A stretch of 44,567 bases of DNA, from positions 1 to 44,567 of the forward strand of contig SVNM01000010.1 in NCBI GenBank assembly GCA_015066875.1. Reading direction: 5' to 3'. The DNA comes from Ruminococcus sp. GTDB lineage: Bacteria; Bacillota; Clostridia; Oscillospirales; Ruminococcaceae. The notes under the pieces were generated by a model, which was not told where the DNA came from, did not search any database, and saw only the letters and a list, made by a program, of their open reading frames with translations. Positions 17,369 to 24,846 of the stretch are shown piece by piece. Both the position numbers and the translations under genes were made by a program. Positions within the stretch are counted from its first letter, which is position 1. Each line of letters starts with the position of its first letter.

Positions 17369-17412
17369 AGGCCTGATGCGTTCGGTAAAGCGGATTGCAT
17401 CAGGCTTTTTTA
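17369..17412 (+). terminator. Terminator after the acetyltransferase gene
   Basis: GCCTGATGC (17371-17379) pairs with GCATCAGGC (17397-17405), followed by seven T residues. Confidence 0.92.
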
Positions 17413-17477
17413 CAGTTTTGAAACATCGGGCAGTTTACTCAGTTAAAAAGAAGCAGGACTGAAATTTTTGATTTCTA

Positions 17478-17506
17478 TTGCATTATAAATCAAAAGTTGG
17501 TAAAAT
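17478..17506 (+). promoter_or_regulatory. Promoter of the sigma factor gene
   Basis: TTGCAT (17478-17483), 17 bases, TAAAAT (17501-17506), ending 34 bases before the GTG start. Confidence 0.65.
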
Positions 17507-17540
17507 GAAAAGAGAAAAATACCGTAAAGGAGGTGCCTGA

Positions 17541-18083
17541 GTGTTAGCTGTTTATCTTGCTGTAATCAGTGATGAGGACGACAAAAATTACTTCGAAAAG
17601 CTTTATATAAAATATCGACAGGTAATGTATAAAATTGCATATAGCGTTTTGCACAATTCACAGGACGCTGAAGATGCTGTTCATCAGGCATTCCTACAAA
17701 TTTCAGGGGAAATTGATAAAATCAGGTCAATTCCTTGTCAGGAAATGGTCTCTTATTTTGTTATTATTAGTAGAAACACTGCTGTGAATATCTATAACGA
17801 GAATAAAACAAGAGCAAGCCATGGTATCAGTGCCATAGAAGACAATATGTATGTTGAAATTGATTTCTTTGAGAAGTATGACTACAAAAAGCTTGTGGAG
17901 AAAATCACTTTGCTTCCTCAGATGTATAAGGATATTCTCTTTCTGCGCTATCTTGAAGGATTCTCGGCTAAGGAAACAGCCCGTATGCTTGGCATAACAA
18001 TCGAAAATGTCTATAAGCGTACTGAACGTGCTAAATCAATTCTTAAGGAATTGCTTGATAAGGAGGAGTGCTGTAATGAATGA
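17541..18083 (+). CDS. ECF-type RNA polymerase sigma factor
   Basis: A 180-residue sigma-70 family protein with only region 2 (about 20-95, SVLHNSQDAEDAVHQAFLQI) and region 4 (about 125-175, LPQMYKDILFLRYLEGFSA then KETARMLGITIENVYKRTER). The start is GTG 17541 behind AAAGGAGGTG. Its 3' end overlaps the membrane protein gene at 18076 by 8 bases, the usual arrangement of a sigma factor with its anti-sigma factor. Targets probably include the secreted-protein genes downstream, but I found no convincing shared ECF promoter. Confidence 0.92.
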   Translation: MLAVYLAVISDEDDKNYFEKLYIKYRQVMYKIAYSVLHNSQDAEDAVHQAFLQISGEIDKIRSIPCQEMVSYFVIISRNTAVNIYNENKTRASHGISAIEDNMYVEIDFFEKYDYKKLVEKITLLPQMYKDILFLRYLEGFSAKETARMLGITIENVYKRTERAKSILKELLDKEECCNE

Positions 18084-18753
18084 AATGTTTAAACGTGCAT
18101 TAGCGGAAGCATTGATTCCCGAATATGAAAGTTCTGTGCCTCAGACAGAAACAGAGCACGAATTCTCGCCTGAGTTTGAGAAGAAAATGAATATGCTTAT
18201 CCGCAGACAGAAAAAGCCTTTCTATATGCTGGTTAATACCGCTTCAAAGAGAGTCGCCTGTGTGGTTGCGTGCGTCGCTTTAGCGTCTTCCGTTGCGGTT
18301 ATGAGCAGTAGTGCGCTGAGGGGAGGTTTTGCTGATTTCTTTATGGATATTTTCACCGACCGCTCTGTAGTAACTCCTGCGGAATCTGATGCAGAGGCTC
18401 CGGCAACAATAGAGGAAAAGTACGGAATAACCTATGATTTAAGCGATTACCAAATGACTTGTTATGAGTCTAATGAACATTTTGTACATTACTCATATGA
18501 TAAGGAAGGGTATGCGATTGATTTTGAACAGAGTGTTAAAAGCAATTTTGAAAATGTAATGCTGAACACCGAGGGAGCTGAAGAGATCGAAACAATAAGC
18601 ATCAATGGGTACGAAGCAATGTATTTCTGCAATTACCTGGATTATCATTATATTTTATGGGAGAATGAAGACTATATTTTCAAGCTTATGTCAAACGTTG
18701 GTAAAAATGAACTAATTGATATAGCTGAATCTGTGCAAAAGGTAGAAAATTAA
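18076..18753 (+). CDS. Putative membrane anti-sigma factor with DUF4367-like sensor domain
   Basis: A 225-residue single-pass membrane protein. The cytoplasmic part (1 to about 55) is charged, one transmembrane helix follows (about 57-78, rich in Val and Ala), and the outer part (about 110-225) ends in a DUF4367-like fold (GYEAMYFCN, YHYILWENEDYIFKLMS). No zinc-binding HxxxCxxC motif is present, so it is not a classical ZAS anti-sigma. Start ATG 18076 follows AGGAGGAG inside the end of the sigma gene; an upstream in-frame start at 18007 lies within the sigma gene without a ribosome site. The anti-sigma role rests on the overlap and topology. Confidence 0.75.
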   Translation: MNEMFKRALAEALIPEYESSVPQTETEHEFSPEFEKKMNMLIRRQKKPFYMLVNTASKRVACVVACVALASSVAVMSSSALRGGFADFFMDIFTDRSVVTPAESDAEAPATIEEKYGITYDLSDYQMTCYESNEHFVHYSYDKEGYAIDFEQSVKSNFENVMLNTEGAEEIETISINGYEAMYFCNYLDYHYILWENEDYIFKLMSNVGKNELIDIAESVQKVEN

Positions 18754-18770
18754 AAAAATTCCCGATTTTT

Positions 18771-18843
18771 TGTCAGAAAATGGCCTCTTACTTTGTTATT
18801 GTTTATAGAAGAGAGTTTCTATATAAATTTATAACAAGGAGGT
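18771..18843 (+). pseudogene. Fossil fragment of a second ECF sigma gene
   Basis: Bases 18771-18810 match 17736-17775 of the sigma gene with 33 of 40 identical. The frame is kept: CQKMASYFVIVYRR here against CQEMVSYFVIISRN in the sigma factor. The frame then runs into a TGA at 18843-18845, within the leader of the next gene. This looks like the remains of a duplicated sigma region 2 captured in an intergenic space. Confidence 0.65.
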
Positions 18844-18850
18844 GAATATT

Positions 18851-19267
18851 ATGCTGAAAAAAGCAACGGCAGTTTTAATGTGCTTAATTATGACGATTGC
18901 TTGCTTTGGAAGTACTGTTTATGCAACAGGTGATGATTATGGTATATCGATTGCATCTGCATATGCTTTGTCTGCTTCTTCTGAATTAAACATTACAGGT
19001 ACTACAGCTAAGTGTGTAAGTAAGGCAACAGGTATAACAAGCGTTACATCTATTGTAGTCAATCAGACTCTGGAGAAGAAAACTTCTTCAGGCTCATGGC
19101 AACTTGTTGTGCACTGGAATGAAACCGACAGCGGTAAATATGCCAGCACAACTAATTACAAGTACAGTCTTGCAAGCGGTACATATCGTCTGAAGTCACA
19201 GTTTACATTCCTGACAAGCGCTGGCTTTGAAACAATTACTGCATACAGTGGCGAAAGAACTGTATAA
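18851..19267 (+). CDS. Small secreted protein of unknown function
   Basis: A 138-residue protein with a clear signal peptide (1 to about 27, MLKKATAVLMCLIMTIACFG, then a cut near VYA-TG). The mature part of about 110 residues is rich in Ser and Thr, appears all-beta, has one Cys and no known catalytic motif. Its alternating pattern resembles small secreted Firmicutes proteins. Start ATG 18851 follows AGGAGG by 8 bases; a GTG at 18842 overlaps that site. It follows the sigma/anti-sigma pair and may be a target of that system. Confidence 0.75.
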   Translation: MLKKATAVLMCLIMTIACFGSTVYATGDDYGISIASAYALSASSELNITGTTAKCVSKATGITSVTSIVVNQTLEKKTSSGSWQLVVHWNETDSGKYASTTNYKYSLASGTYRLKSQFTFLTSAGFETITAYSGERTV

Positions 19268-19323
19268 TTCATCAGCTGAAAATGTACAGGAATTATTCCT
19301 GTATCCGACAAAGGAACTACTCT

Positions 19324-19387
19324 ACTCCTATTCTTTACAGCTTTACGGCGGTTCGTTTTTGCACGGCGGACCGCTGTATAGCTAAAT
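19324..19387. repeat. Palindromic repeat element, copy 1
   Basis: ACTCCTATTC, TTTACAG, then TACGGCGGTTCG paired (two wobbles) with CGGACCGCTGTA around 19354-19379, then CTAAAT. It is related along its length to the hairpin at 21642-21697. There is no T tract, so it is not a standard terminator. Both copies lie downstream of genes for secreted proteins. Confidence 0.6.
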
Positions 19388-19410
19388 CCACTATAGAAAG
19401 AAGTACATAA

Positions 19411-19803
19411 ATGGAAAATCATAATACTGACACTACCGAAGAAAATGAAGAAATAAAAAATCAGTACATAACCAAATCACTGCTTGAGCTTGGCTTAAAG
19501 CCTAATCTTAAAGGCTTCAATTACATTAAATATGCAATTGATATTTATCCGGAAACAATTTCCACAAACAAAAGATTCAATTACTTGTACACTCTGATTG
19601 CTGAAAAGTATGGAGTTTCAGCTTCAAGCGTTGAGAGGGCAATACGTACCTCTGTGGAATCTGCGTGGTATGGGAATATCCCTGACAATTCCCATGACAT
19701 ATTCAGTTTTCCTTATATAACAGCAGAAAAGGCTCCCACCAACACAATGTTTATTGCTACAATGGCAGAGCTTGTTAAATTCGGGAGATTTAATAAAAAA
19801 TGA
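19411..19803 (+). CDS. Orphan Spo0A C-terminal-type DNA-binding protein
   Basis: A 130-residue protein whose residues about 20-125 match the effector domain of Spo0A: LLELGLKPNLKGFNYIKYAI, the recognition region YGVSASSVERAIRTSVESAW and the end PTNTMFIATMAELV. The usual phosphoryl receiver domain is absent; only about 20 acidic residues precede the domain. It should bind DNA but cannot be controlled by the normal phosphorelay. The ribosome site is weak (GAAAGAAG). It lies between secreted-protein genes in the sigma factor cluster, so it may be a local regulator. The fold call is strong; the role is inferred. Confidence 0.85.
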   Translation: MENHNTDTTEENEEIKNQYITKSLLELGLKPNLKGFNYIKYAIDIYPETISTNKRFNYLYTLIAEKYGVSASSVERAIRTSVESAWYGNIPDNSHDIFSFPYITAEKAPTNTMFIATMAELVKFGRFNKK

Positions 19804-19810
19804 TAAGTTA

Positions 19811-19847
19811 GTCACAATATCCAAACGGAGAAATGTGTTGTTGTGCA
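19811..19847. repeat. Dispersed 37-bp repeat, copy A
   Basis: It shares 33 of 37 bases with 26614-26650, including GTCACAATA and GTGTTGTTGTGCA. It sits about 45 bases upstream of the T15 promoter tract. Confidence 0.7.
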
Positions 19848-19892
19848 TATATACAAAAACGTGAAAAATGACGTATTATAGGTGAAAAAGGG

Positions 19893-19922
19893 TTGTTTTT
19901 TTTTTTTTTTGTGTGCTACAAT
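19893..19922 (+). promoter_or_regulatory. Candidate promoter with T15 tract in the spacer
   Basis: TTGTTT (19893-19898) and TACAAT (19917-19922) are 18 bases apart, and the spacer is mostly a run of 15 T (19896-19910). It lies about 115 bases before the secreted dockerin gene. Slippage of the run would change the spacing. Both boxes are imperfect. Confidence 0.45.
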
Positions 19923-20037
19923 TAAAGTAAGAATATCTACAAATTCATATCAAAATTTGTGATTAAGGGGGTCCTTCCGATGAATCACGCCACGTTTATA
20001 AACCATATATAAATATAATTTTTGAGGAGGTTATACT

Positions 20038-20784
20038 ATGAAAAAACTCATTTCATTACTGACATCAATAACATTATGCGTTGGAGCAATGAGCGCTTTA
20101 TCGGCAAATGCTGGAAATATAGCTGTACCTATGGGCATGGTAGTAACGCGGGACGATCTTTCTTTTGTAATGGTTGTTCCTAAACGCTTGGAAGAACTCG
20201 GAATAACGGACTACTATTGTCATATTGATGCAGAAAAAGATGATACATTGAGATATTTGAATCATGTGGATTTCAGAGAAAACAACATCGTTGCACTCAA
20301 TGAAGCGTCGGTAGCTTATGATAAATTCATCATATCAGCGGAAAAAAGCGACGATTTTTTAAAGTATATGGCAGATAATTATCCTGAGTATACAATAAAC
20401 GCAAGTGCCTATGATGATATCGTTTCAATGCAGATAACTAATTATGAGAGTCATGAAACTGAAGCAGAAAATTCAGAGTTTTTTTCAAAGGTATGTCGTG
20501 ATACAGGTGCATCGCCTTCAATAAGCATGAATCTTCATGCCGGCATAATTTACAACTATAAATTCCTCGGCGACCTCTCCTCAGACAACGCCTTAACTCC
20601 CGTTGACGCAAGTATGCTTCTTTCTTATTACGCAGATGCACAGTCGGGTGTGGCGGTAGCATCAGCTGAAAACGGTGCGGACTACTCTGTTCTTGGTGAT
20701 TTCAACGGCGACGGAGTTGTAACTCCCACAGACGCATCGGAAATCCTCAGCTACTATGCGGATCAGCAGACGGCACAAGTTTAA
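20038..20784 (+). CDS. Secreted dockerin protein, function of N-terminal part unknown
   Basis: A 248-residue exported protein. Signal peptide 1 to about 25 (cut near ANA-GN). Residues 26-175 contain no domain I know. The C-terminal 65 residues are a dockerin with two calcium loops: GDLSSDNALTPVDASMLLSY, and GDFNGDGVVTPTDASEILSY preceded by a longer linker. It should attach to a cohesin of a cellulosome scaffold. The start follows GAGGAGG. The next gene begins 20 bases later and shares almost the same first 45 bases. Confidence 0.85.
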   Translation: MKKLISLLTSITLCVGAMSALSANAGNIAVPMGMVVTRDDLSFVMVVPKRLEELGITDYYCHIDAEKDDTLRYLNHVDFRENNIVALNEASVAYDKFIISAEKSDDFLKYMADNYPEYTINASAYDDIVSMQITNYESHETEAENSEFFSKVCRDTGASPSISMNLHAGIIYNYKFLGDLSSDNALTPVDASMLLSYYADAQSGVAVASAENGADYSVLGDFNGDGVVTPTDASEILSYYADQQTAQV

Positions 20785-20804
20785 GACGAAACGGAGGAAT
20801 AACT

Positions 20805-21635
20805 ATGAAAAAACTTATTTCATTACTGACATCAATGACATTATGCGGAGGAGCATTTACAGCTATAAATGCAAATGCACAGGAAGAATCCGAAACCTAC
20901 ACCTATCTTGAGCTTCTTGAGATGAGTGATGAGAAAATTGTAGAAATTTATGGTGATGAATTTGTAAGATATGGATTTGGAAACAATTTGCTCAGCGATG
21001 AAGATAAGTTTTACGATATGCTTGCTACAGAATCATACGAGTCGTGGTACAGATGCTTTGTCAGCGGACAAGAGACTCCTTACTTTGATCTTCATGTGAA
21101 TGAGAATGTCGCTCTTGATGATACAGTGACCGCTGAAATGCTGGGATATCCTATAGATTGGACGGTTAAATGTAATACAGGAAAAGTGTGGGGAGACGAA
21201 GTAACAGGCTATTGGCAGTATAAAGCCAATTCATACAGAGTATATCCAACATCAGATATATTCAATGATTTCGAAGCTTATGTAAGACTTATATATTCGG
21301 GAAGAGCCTATGCGGTCAATGAAGATGACTGGTCAATAGAAAATTTCAGTGATCCTTTTGATGTTACAAACCCTGTCAGTGCAGAGCCTGTTCCTGTTAC
21401 AACAACATCTACCACAACCACAACTACCACCGCAACTACTACTACAATCACAGAGACAGAGGCTTCAGATACTACAACAACTGCCTCGGCCACAACAACT
21501 GCTTCGGCAACAACTACCACAAAGAAAGCGTCAAGCGAGTCTCCGAAAACAGGAGATACTGGTCTTGCGGGAGTACTTCTTGCAGGCGCAGGTGCAGTTG
21601 CTATGGCATTTGCTCTGAGAAAACGTGAGGAATAA
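20805..21635 (+). CDS. Secreted protein with Thr-rich stalk and sortase-type anchor
   Basis: A 276-residue exported protein. The signal peptide (1-25) is nearly identical to that of the gene before it. Residues 26-190 form a domain I do not recognise, starting with an acidic ETYTYLELLEMSDEK segment. A threonine-rich stalk (about 195-245) leads to SPKTGD, a hydrophobic helix and the tail RKREE, an LPxTG-like cell-wall sorting signal with Ser for Leu. It is therefore probably linked to peptidoglycan by a housekeeping sortase not in this window. It is co-transcribed with the dockerin gene and followed by a good terminator. Confidence 0.82.
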   Translation: MKKLISLLTSMTLCGGAFTAINANAQEESETYTYLELLEMSDEKIVEIYGDEFVRYGFGNNLLSDEDKFYDMLATESYESWYRCFVSGQETPYFDLHVNENVALDDTVTAEMLGYPIDWTVKCNTGKVWGDEVTGYWQYKANSYRVYPTSDIFNDFEAYVRLIYSGRAYAVNEDDWSIENFSDPFDVTNPVSAEPVPVTTTSTTTTTTTATTTTITETEASDTTTTASATTTASATTTTKKASSESPKTGDTGLAGVLLAGAGAVAMAFALRKREE

Positions 21636-21641
21636 TCGAAA

Positions 21642-21697
21642 ACTCCTACTTGCTTACAGCGGTCTGTTATGCACAGCAGACCGCTGTAATTCTAAAT
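21642..21697. repeat. Palindromic repeat element, copy 2
   Basis: A perfect 13-bp stem, TTACAGCGGTCTG (21654-21666) with CAGACCGCTGTAA (21677-21689), flanked by ACTCCTA and CTAAAT as in copy 1 at 19324-19387. Confidence 0.65.
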
Positions 21698-21711
21698 ACA
21701 TAACAGATCAT

Positions 21712-21750
21712 AAGCTGTTGTATCATCAAATGGTACAACAGCTTTTTTAT
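21712..21750 (+). terminator. Terminator after the wall-anchored protein gene
   Basis: AAGCTGTTGTA (21712-21722) pairs with TACAACAGCTT (21734-21744), followed by a T run. Confidence 0.92.
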
Positions 21751-21836
21751 TAGATATGTTAATTTATATGGAAAGGAATGAGGATTATCGCAAGACAAGC
21801 AAAAATGAAACATAAATCCGAAAAGGAGGAGCTTAT

Positions 21837-21935
21837 ATGAACAGCAAATTCAAAAAAAGGGTTTTCCTCATTAATACATATAAATTCTCCTATAAGAATA
21901 CCAACGTTACGGGTGGTTTTTCTTTGCACAGATAA
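21837..21935 (+). CDS. Possible 32-residue peptide gene
   Basis: ATG 21837 has an excellent ribosome site (AAAAGGAGGAG, 5 bases before it) and reads 32 codons to TAA. The peptide is basic, begins MNSKFKKRVF and ends FSLHR. It lies after the terminator of the preceding unit, convergent with the ABC permease. It could be a real small peptide or the stub of a deleted gene whose ribosome site survives. No family recognised. Confidence 0.4.
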   Translation: MNSKFKKRVFLINTYKFSYKNTNVTGGFSLHR

Positions 21936-21957
21936 TCATATAAATGCTGATGAACAG

Positions 21958-23976
21958 TTACGGGGAAACAATGGAATAATAGGAATGAGAAGTGATTTTA
22001 TATACAATTGCGTAGAATATTGCAAATACAGCAAATGTTCCGATTGAGGTTGCAATAAGAAGCGAAGTGTTTTCAAGGTACATAACCTTCAGAAGTTTAG
22101 AAACAATAGGCATAGCAAATGCCATATGAATACCTGCAGTTACAAGCGGAGCAAAGAAAACAGTAAGCACCTGTGAGTTGATACTGCGCTTGATTTCCTT
22201 TCTTGTCATACCTACTTTTCTCATAATAGAGAAACGTGAAGCGTCCTCATAACCTTCTGTAATCTGCTTGTAGTAGATAATAAGCACTGCAGCAATGAGA
22301 AATACGATGCTGAGGGTAATTCCCATAAAGAAGATACCTGTGTAAAGCTCAGTACAATCTGTTCTGAAATCGTGTCTGAGATTTACATCTGTATTGGCAA
22401 GACCGCTGTATCTCATACTTCGTTCAATGTCATAAAGCTTGACGCCCAGGTTATGACCTGCATCAACACTGTCTTTTTCTGAAAGAACAGTATCATAACC
22501 GCAAGTAAAAAACAGATAGAAATCGTAAAGATTATTTTCAACATCTACAAGCTCAGATGTATATTCTTCAAGATCGTTTACAACCATATATACTCTCGGA
22601 ACGCCTGAAGAAAGCACGTTTCCTGTTGTCTTGAAAAAGTCAGGAAGCTGTTTTTTTACTTCAAGAGGCTTTTCTCCTTTTATGGTAAATGTATCAAACT
22701 TTTCAGCTTCTTTGTCGCTCCATACAAGGCACTGAGAATCAGTAAGAACCTCATTTTTCCCTGTAATGCGGTTATAGTCTGAAAGCGAGTATATAGTTAG
22801 CTCAATGATCTTATCGGCAATTGAAGAGTCATAAACCGAAAGATCGGGATCATCGTTGAAGTCTCCGCCTTTTATTAATCCTGATGAAGCAACACAGTCA
22901 TAATAAACTGAATCCTTGCAGGTGAGTGACTCTCCCGTATTGCGGACTTCCTCTCTTGCATCATCTGTAAGGTCGGGATAGCTGAGAAAGAATGCACTTG
23001 AAGAAATCTGATAGGGGAAAGCTTCTTTTACTGTATCTTCAAGGCCTGTGTAAAGACTTCCTGTAGCTACAACAGTAACAAGAACCATTGTGCAGAGAAT
23101 ACATATAGAGGCCAGTCCGGCGCCGTTTCTTTTCATACGGTAAGACATTGATGAAACTGAAACAAAATGTTTTGGATTGTAGTAGTAGCTCTTGTTTTTC
23201 TTAAGAAGTCTGCAAAGAGTAACCGAGCCTGAAATAAAAATCATATAGGTAGCGATGATAACCATAATTACAGCTACAAAAAACAGCATCATAGCGTTGA
23301 GGGGAGACTTGATGGAGAGTGAAATCACATATGCTCCCACAAGCAGAGCCAGACCTATCACCGCTATAAAGGCATTTCCTTTGGGGGGCTTTTCACCTGT
23401 TCTGTCGCTGATAATGAGTGAAGCGGGCTTTGAAACTGCAACACGGATAAGAGAGTTGATAAGCAGAAGAAGGTGAATTCCCATAAATACAGCTCCTGTT
23501 ATGGCAACAGCGGGAAGGTGAATATAAACCGCAAAGCCGATTTTCTCACCAAGAGCCTTTAAAAGTGAAGCCTCAGCAAGCTTTGAAAGAGAAATGCCAA
23601 CAATAAGTCCTGCGCCGATTGACATTACAGCAACGGCAATGCTTTCAATAGCCATAACCTTTGCGATGTTCTTCTTATCCATTCCAAGAACGTTGTAAAG
23701 ACCAAGCTCACGGCTTCTTCTCTTTATGATAAAGGAGTTTGTGTAAAAAAGGAATATGACAGAAAATATTGAAACTATCCAGCCTGCAAGAGGAAGTGTT
23801 GCTCCCAGAGTTGTAGCACCCTGACGGATACTGTCGAGTATTCTGTCGCTTGCAAGAAAATGCATAATGTATGTTATGGCAGACATAATTGCTCCGCCTG
23901 CGATATAGGAAATATAAAGGTGCTTATTTTTCTTGATTCCGTCAAGAGCGAGTCTTGTATGAACTGCAGTTTTCAT
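21958..23976 (-). CDS. BceB-type ABC transporter permease
   Basis: A 672-residue FtsX-family permease with about ten membrane helices and a large outer domain (about residues 310-540) between helices 7 and 8, the arrangement of BceB/VraG transporters. These sense and relieve antimicrobial peptides acting on lipid II cycle intermediates, and signal to a BceS-type kinase. The gene starts at ATG 23976, sharing one base with the ATPase stop. The neighbouring two-component genes complete a Bce module. The actual peptide is unknown. Confidence 0.9.
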   Translation of the reverse strand: MKTAVHTRLALDGIKKNKHLYISYIAGGAIMSAITYIMHFLASDRILDSIRQGATTLGATLPLAGWIVSIFSVIFLFYTNSFIIKRRSRELGLYNVLGMDKKNIAKVMAIESIAVAVMSIGAGLIVGISLSKLAEASLLKALGEKIGFAVYIHLPAVAITGAVFMGIHLLLLINSLIRVAVSKPASLIISDRTGEKPPKGNAFIAVIGLALLVGAYVISLSIKSPLNAMMLFFVAVIMVIIATYMIFISGSVTLCRLLKKNKSYYYNPKHFVSVSSMSYRMKRNGAGLASICILCTMVLVTVVATGSLYTGLEDTVKEAFPYQISSSAFFLSYPDLTDDAREEVRNTGESLTCKDSVYYDCVASSGLIKGGDFNDDPDLSVYDSSIADKIIELTIYSLSDYNRITGKNEVLTDSQCLVWSDKEAEKFDTFTIKGEKPLEVKKQLPDFFKTTGNVLSSGVPRVYMVVNDLEEYTSELVDVENNLYDFYLFFTCGYDTVLSEKDSVDAGHNLGVKLYDIERSMRYSGLANTDVNLRHDFRTDCTELYTGIFFMGITLSIVFLIAAVLIIYYKQITEGYEDASRFSIMRKVGMTRKEIKRSINSQVLTVFFAPLVTAGIHMAFAMPIVSKLLKVMYLENTSLLIATSIGTFAVFAIFYAIVYKITSHSYYSIVSP

Positions 23977-24737
23977 TATCTTTCACCGCCTGTACTGAGC
24001 ATTGTAAGAGTATCAGAGATAAGTCCGTACATCTGTCTGTCGGAATTATCGCCCCTGTAAATCTGATGGAAAACCTCGCCGTCCTTGATAAAAAGTACTC
24101 TTCCCGCACGACTTGAAGCCTTTACAGAGTGTGTAACCATTACAATGGTCTGACCTGTTTTGTTTACCTCAGAGAAAAGTCCTAAAAGCTCGTCAGTGCT
24201 TCTTGAATCAAGAGCGCCTGTGGGTTCATCGGCAAGAATGAGCTTAGGGTTTGTTATCATAGCTCTTGCAACAGCAGTTCTCTGCTTCTGACCGCCTGAA
24301 ACCTCATAAGGGTGCTTTTCAAGGATATCTTCAATACCAAGTCTTTTTGCAATAGGAGCAAGTGCCTTTTCCATCTGAGAGTACTTTTTGCCGGCAAGTA
24401 CCAGTGGGAGAAAAATATTGTCCTTCAGAGTGAATGTATCAAGCAAATTGAACTCCTGAAAAACAAACCCAAGATTATCTCTTCTGAACTGTGCGATATC
24501 CGATTCCTTAACGGCAGATAAATCAATTCCGTCAAGTATAACCTTACCGCTTGTAGGCTTGTCAAGAGAAGCAAGGATATTGAGAAGAGTAGATTTTCCT
24601 GAGCCTGACTCTCCCATAACAGCGACATACTCGCCCTTTTCAACCTCAAAGGACACGTTTTTGAGTGCCTCTACTTTATTTTTGGAAAAGCGTGTTGTAT
24701 AAGTTTTTGCAACCGCCTGTACGTTTAAAATTCTCAT
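23976..24737 (-). CDS. BceA-type ABC transporter ATPase
   Basis: A 253-residue ATPase of the MacB/BceA class. Walker A GESGSGKST near residue 40, Q-loop FQEFNLLD, signature VSGGQKQR, Walker B LILADEPTGALD. Start ATG 24737 follows AGGAGGT; the longer in-frame reading to 24878 crosses the terminator at 24781-24823 and is not coding. It forms one transcription unit with the permease. Confidence 0.92.
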   Translation of the reverse strand: MRILNVQAVAKTYTTRFSKNKVEALKNVSFEVEKGEYVAVMGESGSGKSTLLNILASLDKPTSGKVILDGIDLSAVKESDIAQFRRDNLGFVFQEFNLLDTFTLKDNIFLPLVLAGKKYSQMEKALAPIAKRLGIEDILEKHPYEVSGGQKQRTAVARAMITNPKLILADEPTGALDSRSTDELLGLFSEVNKTGQTIVMVTHSVKASSRAGRVLFIKDGEVFHQIYRGDNSDRQMYGLISDTLTMLSTGGER

Positions 24738-24780
24738 TGAAAATACCTCCTGAATTAGTCTGTGTCTATATTTTAGCACA

Positions 24781-24823
24781 AAAAAGGAACGCAAACCATT
24801 TGATTGGCTTACAGTTCCTTTTT
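24781..24823 (-). terminator. Terminator between the kinase and ABC genes
   Basis: On the minus strand a two-part hairpin: AAAAAGGAAC with GTTCCTTTTT (10 bp), and an inner 8-bp stem with wobbles around a 6-base loop, ending in a T run. It separates the two-component unit from the transporter unit. Confidence 0.85.
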
Positions 24824-24846
24824 GAAATCTGACATTTTTGTAAGAT

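Noticed and set aside
21400..21530. ACA/ACT repeat tract as a possible CRISPR or variable repeat
   Set aside because: It codes for the Thr-rich stalk of the wall-anchored protein; no regular spacers.
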